Shown one piece after another: positions 8,831 through 18,023 of a stretch of DNA of 64,000 nt (positions within the stretch are counted from its first letter, which is position 1; every line of letters starts with the position of its first letter). Origin of the DNA: Halobacteriovoraceae bacterium (lineage in GTDB: Bacteria; Bdellovibrionota; Bacteriovoracia; Bacteriovoracales; Bacteriovoracaceae). Below the pieces are notes generated by a model, which saw only the letters and a list, made by a program, of their open reading frames with translations, was not told the origin of the DNA and made no database searches. The stretch is from assembly GCA_020635115.1 (NCBI GenBank), contig JACKAK010000002.1:186001-250000 (forward strand), read 5' to 3'. A program made the position numbers and the translations under genes.

Positions 8831-9806
8831 ATACCCTCCATAAAAATAACAATACAACAACACTTCTAATTAAATTAATCAAATCTAAATGAAGTAATAA
8901 TGTTCGTATTTTTTTTTCAAGCATATAAACAATAGTCATAAAAAAAAGCCAAAGACATAAAATGGTTGAGTATTGAAAAATATACATCACAGGACCCATT
9001 GAATAGGGAATGACATTTAAAAATAAAGATATTTGAGGTGTTATATAAAGAATAACAAAATAGAGAACTAGAAAACATAGTGTTAATTTCTCACCCAGGG
9101 ACAATACATATAATTCAAAATTGAATTTATTTTCTGAAATTTCAAAAATATTACTTTTAAAAACATTAAATTTTCTAATTAATGTATGAAGAAAAATTAA
9201 TAATATAAAAAAAATACTTCCATTAATATAAAGAAAGAATTTTCTATCAATTCCTTGATTTAGTATGTAACTACCTTCTAAAAATTCTAAGAAATTGTTA
9301 ACTTTATATTTTTCACAGAAATTAAATTGCAAAAAGAGTAATAGAAAAATAATACTAATCTTAAAAAGCAAGGTTTTTAAATATTCACACTGGTCATGTA
9401 AAATAGAATGAGTGACAAGTGATATCTGCGTAAATATAGCAGAGATAGATAGAATGACTAAAGAGACAAGAATATTATTTTCTACTCTCACAAGTTCAAA
9501 AATAGTTTTTTGTCCATTAAAATAGTAACTCTCTGTCATTGGAAGTAGAAAAAAACACAATATGATACAAACAAAAGAAATAACAGAAGAATATTTCAAT
9601 GTCCTAGGATATCGAATTTTAGAATTTTTTTTGAATTGTATTATGATCTTGGCCAGTGAAATAGTAGAATCATAAAAAAAATCTTTCACAAGAATTCTTT
9701 TACCTTGAAAAAATCTCTCAGTTGAAAGATGGACAACATGCTCTATAAGCATCAATAGAAAAACAGTAAAAACTGATATTATTAATTTAAAGAGAATAAT
9801 TCCCAT
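8820..9806 (-). CDS. Divergent NuoH-like membrane protein (second complex I-like set)
   Basis: A 328-residue protein with about eight helices, against 385 residues for the window's NuoH. After helix 1 there is LIEHVVHLSTERFFQGKRIL, which can be laid over the NuoH segment containing AERK and MRQGPNR. The C-terminal MLEKKIRTLLLHLDLINLIR corresponds to NuoH IRWTLPRLRVDQLMTLCWKY, with the conserved Pro and DQLM lost. The quinone-chamber motifs of NuoH are therefore mostly eroded. It follows the A-like gene by about 74 bases, and its end overlaps the J-like gene by 11 bases or more. Assignment rests on order, size and partial pattern match. Confidence 0.55.
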   Translation of the reverse strand: MGIILFKLIISVFTVFLLMLIEHVVHLSTERFFQGKRILVKDFFYDSTISLAKIIIQFKKNSKIRYPRTLKYSSVISFVCIILCFFLLPMTESYYFNGQKTIFELVRVENNILVSLVILSISAIFTQISLVTHSILHDQCEYLKTLLFKISIIFLLLFLQFNFCEKYKVNNFLEFLEGSYILNQGIDRKFFLYINGSIFFILLIFLHTLIRKFNVFKSNIFEISENKFNFELYVLSLGEKLTLCFLVLYFVILYITPQISLFLNVIPYSMGPVMYIFQYSTILCLWLFFMTIVYMLEKKIRTLLLHLDLINLIRSVVVLLFLWRVFDK

Positions 9807-9880
9807 TATTCATCCAGTTATATGTGGACCAATATAGAGCTTATAACGATCACGAGAGTCAGTAAATAGACTGATAACTC

Positions 9881-10105
9881 TTATTCTGTATATATCTTAA
9901 GATTGATAAACTCTATACTGATTAAAAAAAGTAGTAGAAAAACCAACAAATTTAACAATCTTATGGTAAGTTCTTTAGGAAGCTTGGCACCTATTCCAAG
10001 TATAGGTATATAGTTACTCTTCTGATCTCTTGGTCTACCGAAAAACATGGCCAGTATTAAGAAAATACTAAGACCTATTACTAATATTCCAGCAATACTG
10101 TCCAT
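9881..10105 (-). CDS. Short NuoA-like membrane protein (second complex I-like set)
   Basis: This 74-residue protein has one N-terminal helix, a short polar loop and one C-terminal helix. It matches the first two-thirds of NuoA: helix 1 ends in FGRPRDQ (NuoA SLIRPKN) and the second helix RLLNLLVFLLLFLISIEFIN matches NuoA NVRFYVVGLIFIIFDVESAL, keeping the terminal Glu of the FDxE motif. The conserved Cys of NuoA ECGED is replaced (ILGIGAK) and the third helix is missing. It starts 36 bases after nuoN and heads the second set, just as nuoA heads the first. Confidence 0.55.
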   Translation of the reverse strand: MDSIAGILVIGLSIFLILAMFFGRPRDQKSNYIPILGIGAKLPKELTIRLLNLLVFLLLFLISIEFINLKIYTE

Positions 10106-10141
10106 TTACTTACCTGGTCAATATGTCGATTTTGAATCGCA

Positions 10142-11608
10142 CTAATTTAAAAGAACATTAGCTCCATCAGCAATTTTTATCAGCCAATTCCAAAATAGGC
10201 CTAAAAATAAAATTGGAAATGTTAGCACCAAAATTACTATTTGATTTGAAAGACTAAAAGATATTATCGGAGCATTTCCTTCTGGTTCTTTAAAAACCAT
10301 CAATCTAACAATTTTCATATAGTAGTAAAGAGAAACAACAGAATTTAAAGCAGCGATAACGGCCAACGTGTAGTATTTCTTTTCGAGTACGATAGCAAAA
10401 ATATTGAATTTAGCAATAAATCCGCTAAACGGTGGAAGCCCGGCCAGAGAAAATAATGTAACCATCATTGCAAGTGAAACTATGGGGTATCTCTTTATTA
10501 ATCCATTAAATCTATCGAATTCATCATTTCCGTATTCATCAGAAAGATGTCCCGTGACAATAAATGCAACAAGCGTCATAAAAAGATAAGCTATACTATA
10601 AAAAATAATGGCCCTTGCACTTGTTTGGTCAACCACTAGTACACCTAAAAGCATCAGCCCTGCATGAGCGATTGATGAATAGGCAAGCATTCTTTTAACT
10701 GACTTCTGTCCAATTGCAGACACATTTCCTACAATCATCGTCATGACTGCACCTAGTTGAAGTACTCCTATCCAGCTTGTAGAAAGAACTGAAGACACTT
10801 GTGTTATGTAAAACGTAATTCTTAAAATAGCAGCAATTCCTGCAATTTTAGGTACTATTGAAAAAAATGTTGTTACAGGAATTGGGGAACCTTCATATAC
10901 ATCTGGGGACCACATGTGAAAAGGAGCACATGCAATTTTAAATCCAAGCCCTACAAAGAAAAGTAAAAATGAAGGAACTAAAACAAGCATATTATTTGTG
11001 TTCATTTTAGCAATATTCACAAACATTTCATTAAAACTAATGGAGCCTAAAACTCCATAGATATGACTCATCCCAAAAAGCATCACACCTGCACTAACTC
11101 CGCCATATAGGACATACTTTAATCCAGACTCTGAAGAATATTCATCATTTTTCTTGAGTGAAGCTAAAACATAGGAAAGGATAGATAAGGTCTCTATACC
11201 AATGTATAGCGTAAGCATATTCGCAGCAGATGCTAAAAGCATTCCTCCAACCAAAACTCCTAAAACGAGAGCGTTAAATTCTGTTTTAAGATCTTGGTAA
11301 ATATCTTTAGAGTATGAATTTATAAAAACGACACCCAAAGTTCCCAATGTCATCACAATCTTTAGTATTGTACTGAACTGATCAATAACTAAAGAATTAG
11401 TAAAAATATATCTTGGAGAAACAGTTATATTTCCAAGTAATGAATAAGCTACAAGAATGAGCCCAATGACAGTTGTAGAAAAAACATATCCTCGTGAATC
11501 CTCTGAGTTTTTGTAGCAGGCCTCTAAAAACAAAATCCCTGCCATTGTTGCAACTGCAATGAGTTCTGGTATGATAAGGGACAAATTCGCCAAATAATTT
11601 ATTGCCAT
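10142..11608 (-). CDS. nuoN: NADH-quinone oxidoreductase subunit N
   Basis: A 488-residue antiporter-like subunit of the complex I membrane arm, proposed to form one of its proton channels in the inner membrane. Helix 5 carries the key Glu in LYIGIETLSIL, and the broken-helix region contains GLGFKIACAPFHMWSPDVYE with the conserved Lys, Pro and His. Length and about 14 hydrophobic helices are normal for the family. It is the last gene of nuoAHJKLMN, follows nuoM by 11 bases, and is followed after 36 bases by the divergent second set. No hydrophilic-arm subunit genes (B, C, D, E, F, G, I) occur nearby. Confidence 0.96.
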   Translation of the reverse strand: MAINYLANLSLIIPELIAVATMAGILFLEACYKNSEDSRGYVFSTTVIGLILVAYSLLGNITVSPRYIFTNSLVIDQFSTILKIVMTLGTLGVVFINSYSKDIYQDLKTEFNALVLGVLVGGMLLASAANMLTLYIGIETLSILSYVLASLKKNDEYSSESGLKYVLYGGVSAGVMLFGMSHIYGVLGSISFNEMFVNIAKMNTNNMLVLVPSFLLFFVGLGFKIACAPFHMWSPDVYEGSPIPVTTFFSIVPKIAGIAAILRITFYITQVSSVLSTSWIGVLQLGAVMTMIVGNVSAIGQKSVKRMLAYSSIAHAGLMLLGVLVVDQTSARAIIFYSIAYLFMTLVAFIVTGHLSDEYGNDEFDRFNGLIKRYPIVSLAMMVTLFSLAGLPPFSGFIAKFNIFAIVLEKKYYTLAVIAALNSVVSLYYYMKIVRLMVFKEPEGNAPIISFSLSNQIVILVLTFPILFLGLFWNWLIKIADGANVLLN

Positions 11609-11619
11609 TTTTCAAACCT

Positions 11620-13143
11620 TTAAAATTTAGAGAGTAATACAACTAAGTTGTTTACAGATGCCTTCATGATGTTAAGTATTGGAGTTGGATAAATACCAAA
11701 TACTATGACCGCAAGACAAAGAGGAGTCATGTAAGCAATTTCTCTAATATTAACATCTGAGTACTCTTTACACTCATCTATAACTTCTCCAAAAAACATC
11801 CTCTTGAACATCCAAAGTAAATAGGCCGCTCCGATTAGGAGTCCAAAAAGTGCCAGCACAGTAATTGTTGGGTACTTCATATAGACACCCAAAAAGATCA
11901 GCGCCTCAGAAATAAATCCAGAGAGTCCTGGAAGTCCCATAGAGGCGAACATTGCAATGATAAAAATGATGGAATACTTTGGAAGTTGTGTATAAAGACC
12001 TCCAAAACCTTTTTGTCCGTCAGGTCTAACGATCCATCGGTGATGTGATCTTTCGTAAAGAATACCAATCAATAGGAACATCATTGCTGTTGAAGTTCCA
12101 TGGTTGAACATTTGAAGGACAGCTCCATTCATTCCCTGTGAAGTCATGGCCGCTAGACCCAACATTACAAAACCCATGTGAGATACAGAAGAGTACGCAA
12201 CCAGTTTTTTCACATCTGACTGGGCCATTGCACACAGAGCTCCGTATATTATGTTCACAAGTCCTAACCAAGCAATGGCATCAGAAAAGTATACAGCAGA
12301 TTCAGGGAAAATCGGATAAGCAATTCTTAAAAATCCGTAAGTTCCCATTTTTAATAAAACACCAGCGAGTATAACTGATATTGCTGTTGGAGCTTGAACG
12401 TGCGCATGAGGTAACCAAGTATGGAAAGGAAATACGGGAACTTTGATTGCAAAACCAATAAACATAAAAACGAAAAATACTTTTGAGAAAGAAAGAGAAT
12501 ATCCAAACAAAGACAAATCTAAATGCCCCCATTTCCCGCTGGAAAGTGCAAGAATATTAAATGAATTTGCATCTTGTCCAGATACATAATACAGAGCAAC
12601 CATACCAACTAGCATTAATATCGAACCAAAAAATGTATAAAGGAAAAATTTAACTGCAGCATATTCCTTGTTTTCCCCTCCCCAAATACCAATAAGAAAA
12701 AACATAGGTAAAAGCATGATTTCCCAAAAGAGGTAGAAAAGGAAAAAATCTAACGATAGGAACACTCCATATACAGTACACTGAAGCATTAAAAGTAGAG
12801 CAAAATATGCCTTAACCTGTTTTTTAATTGTCCAAGAACTAAGAATACACAAAAACAAAAGCAATGAGGTTAGAAGAACCATTGGAAGAGAAATTCCATC
12901 AACTCCTATTCTATAATATATATGAAACTGTTCAATCCAAGGTACAACGATATTAAATTTTGTTTGCATCCCCGCAACAGAATTGTCAAAATTCAAATAC
13001 AGAATTCCGGATAAAAACAATACCACAGAGGTTGTGGCCAAAGATAAGTATCTCACTAAATCATCTTTTCCCTTAGGAATAAGTAAAATTAAAACAGCAC
13101 CTAATAGTGGTAACCACAGAATCCAATTTAACAGGCCGTTCAC
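11620..13143 (-). CDS. nuoM: NADH-quinone oxidoreductase subunit M
   Basis: A 507-residue antiporter-like membrane subunit of complex I. The proton-channel Glu lies in LFWEIMLLPMFFLIG and the conserved Lys/His-rich broken helix in KVPVFPFHTWLPHAHVQAP; further on come KKLVAYSSVSHMG and the GLPGLSGFISE segment. These are the diagnostic features of NuoM. The gene is tightly spaced between nuoL (13 bases upstream) and nuoN, as in the standard operon order. Full length, with no sign of damage. Confidence 0.97.
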   Translation of the reverse strand: MNGLLNWILWLPLLGAVLILLIPKGKDDLVRYLSLATTSVVLFLSGILYLNFDNSVAGMQTKFNIVVPWIEQFHIYYRIGVDGISLPMVLLTSLLLFLCILSSWTIKKQVKAYFALLLMLQCTVYGVFLSLDFFLFYLFWEIMLLPMFFLIGIWGGENKEYAAVKFFLYTFFGSILMLVGMVALYYVSGQDANSFNILALSSGKWGHLDLSLFGYSLSFSKVFFVFMFIGFAIKVPVFPFHTWLPHAHVQAPTAISVILAGVLLKMGTYGFLRIAYPIFPESAVYFSDAIAWLGLVNIIYGALCAMAQSDVKKLVAYSSVSHMGFVMLGLAAMTSQGMNGAVLQMFNHGTSTAMMFLLIGILYERSHHRWIVRPDGQKGFGGLYTQLPKYSIIFIIAMFASMGLPGLSGFISEALIFLGVYMKYPTITVLALFGLLIGAAYLLWMFKRMFFGEVIDECKEYSDVNIREIAYMTPLCLAVIVFGIYPTPILNIMKASVNNLVVLLSKF

Positions 13144-13156
13144 ACATATCTCCTTA

Positions 13157-15343
13157 TCAAATATTTAAATTCAAAATATAACTCGTTAACACGACGATAA
13201 AAACCACAAAGTAAAACTGGACTTTACCAGACTGCAACGTACGTAAAATTACATTGAAAACTCTTACACTTGCGCCTGTTCCATCAACGGACATATCCAC
13301 AATATTTTGATCTATCCAGTTTGAAATTTTGTAGGCACATCTATTAACAACTTCTTGGCCATCTACAATATATCGGTCATAAACACCCAAATCTATCCAG
13401 GCCAAAAAATTATTCAACCTAAGCAACACCTTTTTAATCAAAACTTCGATATAAAAAGAATCAAAATAGTACTTATTTTTTAGTGCTTTATACCAAGCAG
13501 AAAAAGTTCCAACAAATGTTGCTGGATTAATAGATTTCTTCAGATACATTAATGCTGCCAGTAATATCCCACTGAAGGCTATTAAGATAGAAAGGATCGC
13601 ACCTATCATATGTAATTGGTGTATATGGTGAGAAGTATGCTCATCTAAACCATGATCCGGATCATAGTGGGCCATTGGAAATTTTATTGTTGATTTTTCA
13701 TCTGAAAACGAGAAGTTTTGCCGTTGATATGTCATAAAATTGCGAATATTTCCATGTTCGCCAATACTGGGTTTAGTTATCAAAGTTTGAAACCACTCGT
13801 ATTTATTCTTGGGAAATATCTTCAGAAAACCCTGTCCCGTCATAGATCCAGAGAAAAAGAGACCAAGTGTAAAAAGCGCAAGAATCATTAATGGTACGTT
13901 TCTATTCCAAAGCAATTTCTCTTTATGAGTGTGCTCGTAGAGATCTTTATCTCTTGGTTCTCCAAAAAATGTAAGAAACATCATTCTAAACATATAAAAT
14001 GCGGTTAAAAAAGCTGCAGAAAAACCAAGAACAGCTACTGGCCATAGCTGAGGAGCATGAGAAGCTGCTACTAGAGCGTCACCTAAAATTCTATCTTTTG
14101 AAACAAATCCACTGAAAAAAGGAACTCCACTGATTGCTAATGTGCACAACATCATACACCAAAAAGTAAATGGCATTTTATGTCTTAATCCACCCATTCG
14201 AGGCATTTCTTGAACATGTCCATGTGTGTGATGGTCATGAAGAGAGTGAATAATAGAACCTGCAGAAAGGAACAAACAAGCTTTAAAAACAGCATGTGTA
14301 ATGAGATGCATAAATGCTGCATTATATGATCCTACACCTATACCTAATACCATATAACCTAGTTGGCTGATTGTAGAATATGCTAATACGGCCTTTATAT
14401 CAGTTTGAATTAAAGCTATAGTCGCTGCAAGAAAAGCAGTAATTGCACCAATATAAGCGATGAATATAGTTAATCCTCCAAGCTCCATTAATGGATACAT
14501 TCTAAGAGAAAGATAGACTCCGGCAGCAACCATTGTAGCAGCATGAATTAAAGCTGAACATGGCGTAGGACCCCACATAGCATCAGGTAGCCAGACTTGT
14601 AATGGAACTTGAGCAGACTTACCAATTGTTCCCATAAAAATTGAAAGTCCTGCAAAAGTAGCAATTGGAATTCCCAGCACAAATACCCCGCTTAGCCTGT
14701 TTTCTGCTATGGCAGCGTAAATATCAACAAAGGAAACACTTCCAATCTGAGTCCAAAGAGCTAAAATCCCTAGCAGAAAGAAGACGTCTCCTACCCTAGT
14801 AGTCATAAATGCTTTAATCGAAGCATTCCCTGCTCCTTCTTTTTCGTAATAAAAACCGATTAGTGAATATGAACAAAATCCCATAATTTCCCAAAAGATA
14901 AAAACAGAAAGTAAATTATCGGATAATACTAGACCCAACATTGCGGAAGTAAATAAAGAAAGGTAGACAAAAAATCTTCCAAAGCGAGCATCATCTTTCA
15001 TATAATAAGTTGAAAAGATGTGAATCAAAGATGCTGCACCGGTAACCATAAGAAGCATCACTGCTCCCATATTGTCTATGTAAACACCCATTTTCACTAC
15101 GAAATCAAGTCCAGCTCCCGAAATATCAAACCAGTTGAAAACTTTATGAACATGGTTATTTTCTGAATAAACATTTAAAAAGTCACAAAATATTCTTAGA
15201 GCAAAAATAAAAGAGGCCAGAATAGAGGCACAGCTAATTCCAACTGCGAGTTTTGTAAAACGTTTAACAATAAAAGCATTTATAACAAATGCCGCTAATG
15301 GAAAAAGAACTATCGGTGCAATTGAGCCAATTGTATAATCCAT
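13157..15343 (-). CDS. nuoL: NADH-quinone oxidoreductase subunit L
   Basis: A 728-residue antiporter-like subunit at the distal end of the complex I membrane arm. Helix 5 contains FIFWEIMGFCSYSLIGFYY with the essential Glu; KAFMTTRVGD, SAQVPLQVWLPDAMWGPTPC and ALIHAATMVAAGVYL are all characteristic of NuoL. The C-terminal extension, with polar His-rich segments and a terminal helix (VQFYFVVFIVVLTSYIL), corresponds to the lateral helix that braces the three antiporter subunits. It is preceded by nuoK with 9 bases between. Longer than the E. coli protein (613), as often in other phyla. Confidence 0.97.
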   Translation of the reverse strand: MDYTIGSIAPIVLFPLAAFVINAFIVKRFTKLAVGISCASILASFIFALRIFCDFLNVYSENNHVHKVFNWFDISGAGLDFVVKMGVYIDNMGAVMLLMVTGAASLIHIFSTYYMKDDARFGRFFVYLSLFTSAMLGLVLSDNLLSVFIFWEIMGFCSYSLIGFYYEKEGAGNASIKAFMTTRVGDVFFLLGILALWTQIGSVSFVDIYAAIAENRLSGVFVLGIPIATFAGLSIFMGTIGKSAQVPLQVWLPDAMWGPTPCSALIHAATMVAAGVYLSLRMYPLMELGGLTIFIAYIGAITAFLAATIALIQTDIKAVLAYSTISQLGYMVLGIGVGSYNAAFMHLITHAVFKACLFLSAGSIIHSLHDHHTHGHVQEMPRMGGLRHKMPFTFWCMMLCTLAISGVPFFSGFVSKDRILGDALVAASHAPQLWPVAVLGFSAAFLTAFYMFRMMFLTFFGEPRDKDLYEHTHKEKLLWNRNVPLMILALFTLGLFFSGSMTGQGFLKIFPKNKYEWFQTLITKPSIGEHGNIRNFMTYQRQNFSFSDEKSTIKFPMAHYDPDHGLDEHTSHHIHQLHMIGAILSILIAFSGILLAALMYLKKSINPATFVGTFSAWYKALKNKYYFDSFYIEVLIKKVLLRLNNFLAWIDLGVYDRYIVDGQEVVNRCAYKISNWIDQNIVDMSVDGTGASVRVFNVILRTLQSGKVQFYFVVFIVVLTSYILNLNI

Positions 15344-15352
15344 CTACTATCC

Positions 15353-15658
15353 CTACCCTTGTAATTGAGAAGCATCATCAATATGAATGGTCTCTCTAAT
15401 TTGAAAAAATCTGATGACTATTGCAAGTCCTACAGCAGCTTCAGCTGCTGCAATGACAATAATAAACAATGGGAAAATATGCCCATCAATATTTTGTGAA
15501 GTGTACCGACTATAAGCTACAAAATTTAAAGCAGCTGAATTTAAGATCAATTCTATTCCAAGTAAAATAGCGACAATATTCTTTCTTGCGATAATAACTA
15601 GCATTCCGCAGATGAACATTACAAATGAAATCATTAAATATACGGCCAAATTTGACAT
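15353..15658 (-). CDS. nuoK: NADH-quinone oxidoreductase subunit K
   Basis: A 101-residue, three-helix subunit of the complex I membrane arm. Both functional glutamates of NuoK are visible: one in VAILLGIELILNSAALNFV (helix 2) and one in IIVIAAAEAAVGLAIV (helix 3). The conserved ARKN loop is present. It sits between nuoJ and nuoL with 9-base gaps. It serves as the reference for the diverged K-like protein at 8120-8368, which lacks both glutamates. Confidence 0.97.
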   Translation of the reverse strand: MSNLAVYLMISFVMFICGMLVIIARKNIVAILLGIELILNSAALNFVAYSRYTSQNIDGHIFPLFIIVIAAAEAAVGLAIVIRFFQIRETIHIDDASQLQG

Positions 15659-15667
15659 GACTTCCCC

Positions 15668-16198
15668 TTATCTCTTTCTTGGTCGTGCTATAGTTGCTGC
15701 GCCAACTAGAGCTCCCAATAATAATACAGATGAAATTTCAAAAGCTAAAACATGATCAGTAACAAGCAACTCCCCAATCTTCTCAACTGTAGGAGAAAAT
15801 GGAGGTAAAGCTTTCACAATTTCTTTACTCTTAAAGACTCCACTAAGAAGTTTTAAAACTGACATTGAAAAAACCAAAGATGTTAATGAGGCGATCGTGT
15901 ATGTTTTAAAATTACCCATCAAAGGAGTATTTTGAGTCTTAATCTTAGATACAAAATCAACCCCTCCCGTAAGCATAATTGCAAAAAGCATCAAGATTAC
16001 AATACCACCGACATAAACGATTAGTTGAATCGCTGCTACAAAATCTGCCCCTAAAGTTAAGTACAAACCGGCAACTCCAATGAGTGAACACAAGAGATAA
16101 ACACATGCATGCATTATATTCTTATCTGATACAACTTTTATTGCGCCACCAACTGCCATTACTGCTGAAAAGAAGAATAAAATATCATCAAACATCAA
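15668..16198 (-). CDS. nuoJ: NADH-quinone oxidoreductase subunit J
   Basis: A 176-residue, five-helix membrane subunit of complex I. The core pattern of helices 2-3 (LTLGADFVAAIQLIVYVGGIVI-LMLFAIML, shown broken) is typical of NuoJ, including the conserved Tyr-Val-Gly-Gly of the pi-bulge region. The C-terminal helix ends in Arg-Pro-Arg-Lys. It lies between nuoH and nuoK with 9-base spacers, the usual order. Confidence 0.95.
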   Translation of the reverse strand: MMFDDILFFFSAVMAVGGAIKVVSDKNIMHACVYLLCSLIGVAGLYLTLGADFVAAIQLIVYVGGIVILMLFAIMLTGGVDFVSKIKTQNTPLMGNFKTYTIASLTSLVFSMSVLKLLSGVFKSKEIVKALPPFSPTVEKIGELLVTDHVLAFEISSVLLLGALVGAATIARPRKR

Positions 16199-16207
16199 GT
16201 GTCCCCT

Positions 16208-17365
16208 TTAATGATGGCCAGCGCCACTCATGGCAGCAAAATGTTTTATTAGTTCAATCATTGATTCTCCATCAAAAAAATACATCCAAAAAGCACATCC
16301 GATTAAATTAAATATTGCAATCGGAGTTAAATACTTCCAACAAAGGGTCATTAACTGATCAACTCTTAGTCTTGGAAGAGTCCATCTAATCCAGATAACC
16401 GCGTAATAAAGGAGAAGAGTTTTAGTCAGAAAGGATCCAAGTTGCAACACTTGACCAATTATTGTATCTCCACCTAAGTTAAATGGTACGTTGTAACCAC
16501 CTAAAAATAATGCTGAACCAACTCCACATACGACAAAAACTTCAATATATTCGGCCAAAGCAAAAAAAGCAAACCTCATACCTGAATATTCGGTATGGTA
16601 GCCAGATACTAATTCAGACTCTGCTTCAGGTAAATCAAAAGGAGCACGATTTGTTTCGGCCAGAGCACCTATGAAAAATACAAAAAAAGCTAGAAATGTA
16701 AATGGATTGTGAAACAAAAACCAACCTAGGGGGAGGGCCCCTTGAGATTCAATCAAAGTCGTAAAAGATAATCCTCCTGATAATAGGACGATGCTTAAAA
16801 CTGAAATCGTTACAGGAATTTCGTAACTGATAATTTGAGAAGCTCCCCTCATTCCTCCAAGCATCGACCACTTTGAATTTGAAGAATAACCTCCAATAAA
16901 AATCCCAACACCAACCAAGGAAGATACACCTATCAAATAAACAACTCCAATATTAAGGTCGGTCAAAATAAAACCACTCGAAAAGGGAACAACGGCCAGA
17001 GACATAAAAACCCCAAGTATGCAAAGTAAAGGGGCCAAAACAAAAAGAAATTTATCTGATTGGGCGGGAATAATATCCTCTTTTAAAATCATTTTCACAC
17101 CATCAGCTAGAAACTGTAATATCCCATAAGGCCCTACTCTGTTTGGGCCCTGTCTCATCTGAATATCTGCTGATATTTTTCTTTCAGCATATGTTCCTAA
17201 ACCACCAATTGTTGCCATAACAGTAATCACTAATGTTACAGCAATAAAAAAAGTTAAAAAGGCCATGAAACCAGAAGTATCAAAACCAAAAAAGGCATTA
17301 AAAAGTTCAACCGTTTTTTGATAACCACTAAATGTTGAGAGGTAAGTAACTATCGTTTCGTTCAT
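16208..17365 (-). CDS. nuoH: NADH-quinone oxidoreductase subunit H
   Basis: A 385-residue membrane subunit that forms the quinone-chamber floor and links the hydrophilic and membrane arms of complex I. Diagnostic segments are TYAERKISADIQMRQGPNRV, GVKMILKEDIIP, NRAPFDLPEAESELVSGYHT, EYSGMRFAFFALAEY and the C-terminal LRVDQLMTLCWK. An N-terminal extension of about 25 residues precedes helix 1. It follows nuoA by 9 bases. All expected conserved acidic residues are visible. Confidence 0.97.
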   Translation of the reverse strand: MNETIVTYLSTFSGYQKTVELFNAFFGFDTSGFMAFLTFFIAVTLVITVMATIGGLGTYAERKISADIQMRQGPNRVGPYGILQFLADGVKMILKEDIIPAQSDKFLFVLAPLLCILGVFMSLAVVPFSSGFILTDLNIGVVYLIGVSSLVGVGIFIGGYSSNSKWSMLGGMRGASQIISYEIPVTISVLSIVLLSGGLSFTTLIESQGALPLGWFLFHNPFTFLAFFVFFIGALAETNRAPFDLPEAESELVSGYHTEYSGMRFAFFALAEYIEVFVVCGVGSALFLGGYNVPFNLGGDTIIGQVLQLGSFLTKTLLLYYAVIWIRWTLPRLRVDQLMTLCWKYLTPIAIFNLIGCAFWMYFFDGESMIELIKHFAAMSGAGHH

Positions 17366-17374
17366 CCATTCACC

Positions 17375-17794
17375 CTATTTGTCAGAGTCTTGATTTTTAA
17401 TATTAAAACTTTTTACCCAATCTAGATCACCCTTTCTCCAACAATATGCAATCCCTGCGATTAAAACAGCTAGAAAAAGTAAAACCTCAATAAGTAAAAG
17501 ACCTCCTCGGCCAATTTCATTCATTTTTTTGAAAACAGTTACAACTGGAAACATCAGAGCGGATTCAACATCAAATATAATAAATATCAATCCCACGACA
17601 TAAAATCTTACATTGAAAGCAGACCATGCAGTACCAATTGGATCTTCACCACACTCATAGGCCATTTCTTTTAGTTTGGTTGGATTTTTTGGACGAATAA
17701 GGGACCCAATGAGCAGCGAACCACCTACAAGAAGAAGTCCAAAAACAAATAAAATTGCAACAGGAATAAATACATTTATACCAGAAGAGACCAT
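17375..17794 (-). CDS. nuoA: NADH-quinone oxidoreductase subunit A
   Basis: A 139-residue, three-helix subunit of the complex I membrane arm at the junction with the hydrophilic arm. The signature Tyr-Glu-Cys-Gly-Glu-Asp-Pro loop (MAYECGEDP) and the FDVES motif of helix 2 are present. It is the first gene of a seven-gene membrane-arm operon, with a clear GAGGAG ribosome site six bases before its ATG and a promoter candidate just upstream. Confidence 0.96.
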   Translation of the reverse strand: MVSSGINVFIPVAILFVFGLLLVGGSLLIGSLIRPKNPTKLKEMAYECGEDPIGTAWSAFNVRFYVVGLIFIIFDVESALMFPVVTVFKKMNEIGRGGLLLIEVLLFLAVLIAGIAYCWRKGDLDWVKSFNIKNQDSDK

Positions 17795-17824
17795 TAATAA
17801 CTCCTCAAAGTGGAGACTACTATC

Positions 17825-17853
17825 TTTATAGTACCCTAAAAATCACACTGTAA
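17825..17853 (-). promoter_or_regulatory. Candidate sigma70-type promoter of the nuoA operon
   Basis: Read on the minus strand, TTACAG (17853-17848) is followed after exactly 17 bases by TATAAA (17830-17825), about 30 bases upstream of the nuoA ATG. It is the best -35/-10 pair in the 229-base divergent gap between nuoA and mfd, and could drive the entire 16.5-kb leftward gene run ending with the TPR protein. Confidence 0.5.
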
Positions 17854-17950
17854 TTTTCCATACACTACATGATTCACAACGTCTTGAAAACGGTTCATAG
17901 AAAGATTTTTTTAACGCATTTAGCTTAAGCTCAAATATTTTAGACACACC

Positions 17951-17979
17951 TTGACATCAAGAGTAGTTTTACAGATTAG
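17951..17979 (+). promoter_or_regulatory. Candidate promoter of mfd
   Basis: A consensus -35 TTGACA (17951-17956) is followed at 17 bases by the weak -10 GATTAG (17974-17979), about 45 bases before the mfd ATG at 18024. A GGAG ribosome site precedes that ATG. The poor -10 element makes this tentative. Confidence 0.35.
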
Positions 17980-18023
17980 ACTTAGTTCGTCTATTAAGGA
18001 TCTCAATAAATTGGAGCAATACA

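Noticed and set aside
4349..9806. Seven-gene block considered as an Mrp-type antiporter operon
   Set aside because: Mrp operons have MrpA-G with different sizes and order; here A-H-J-K-L-M-N order and a NuoH-like member fit complex I better.
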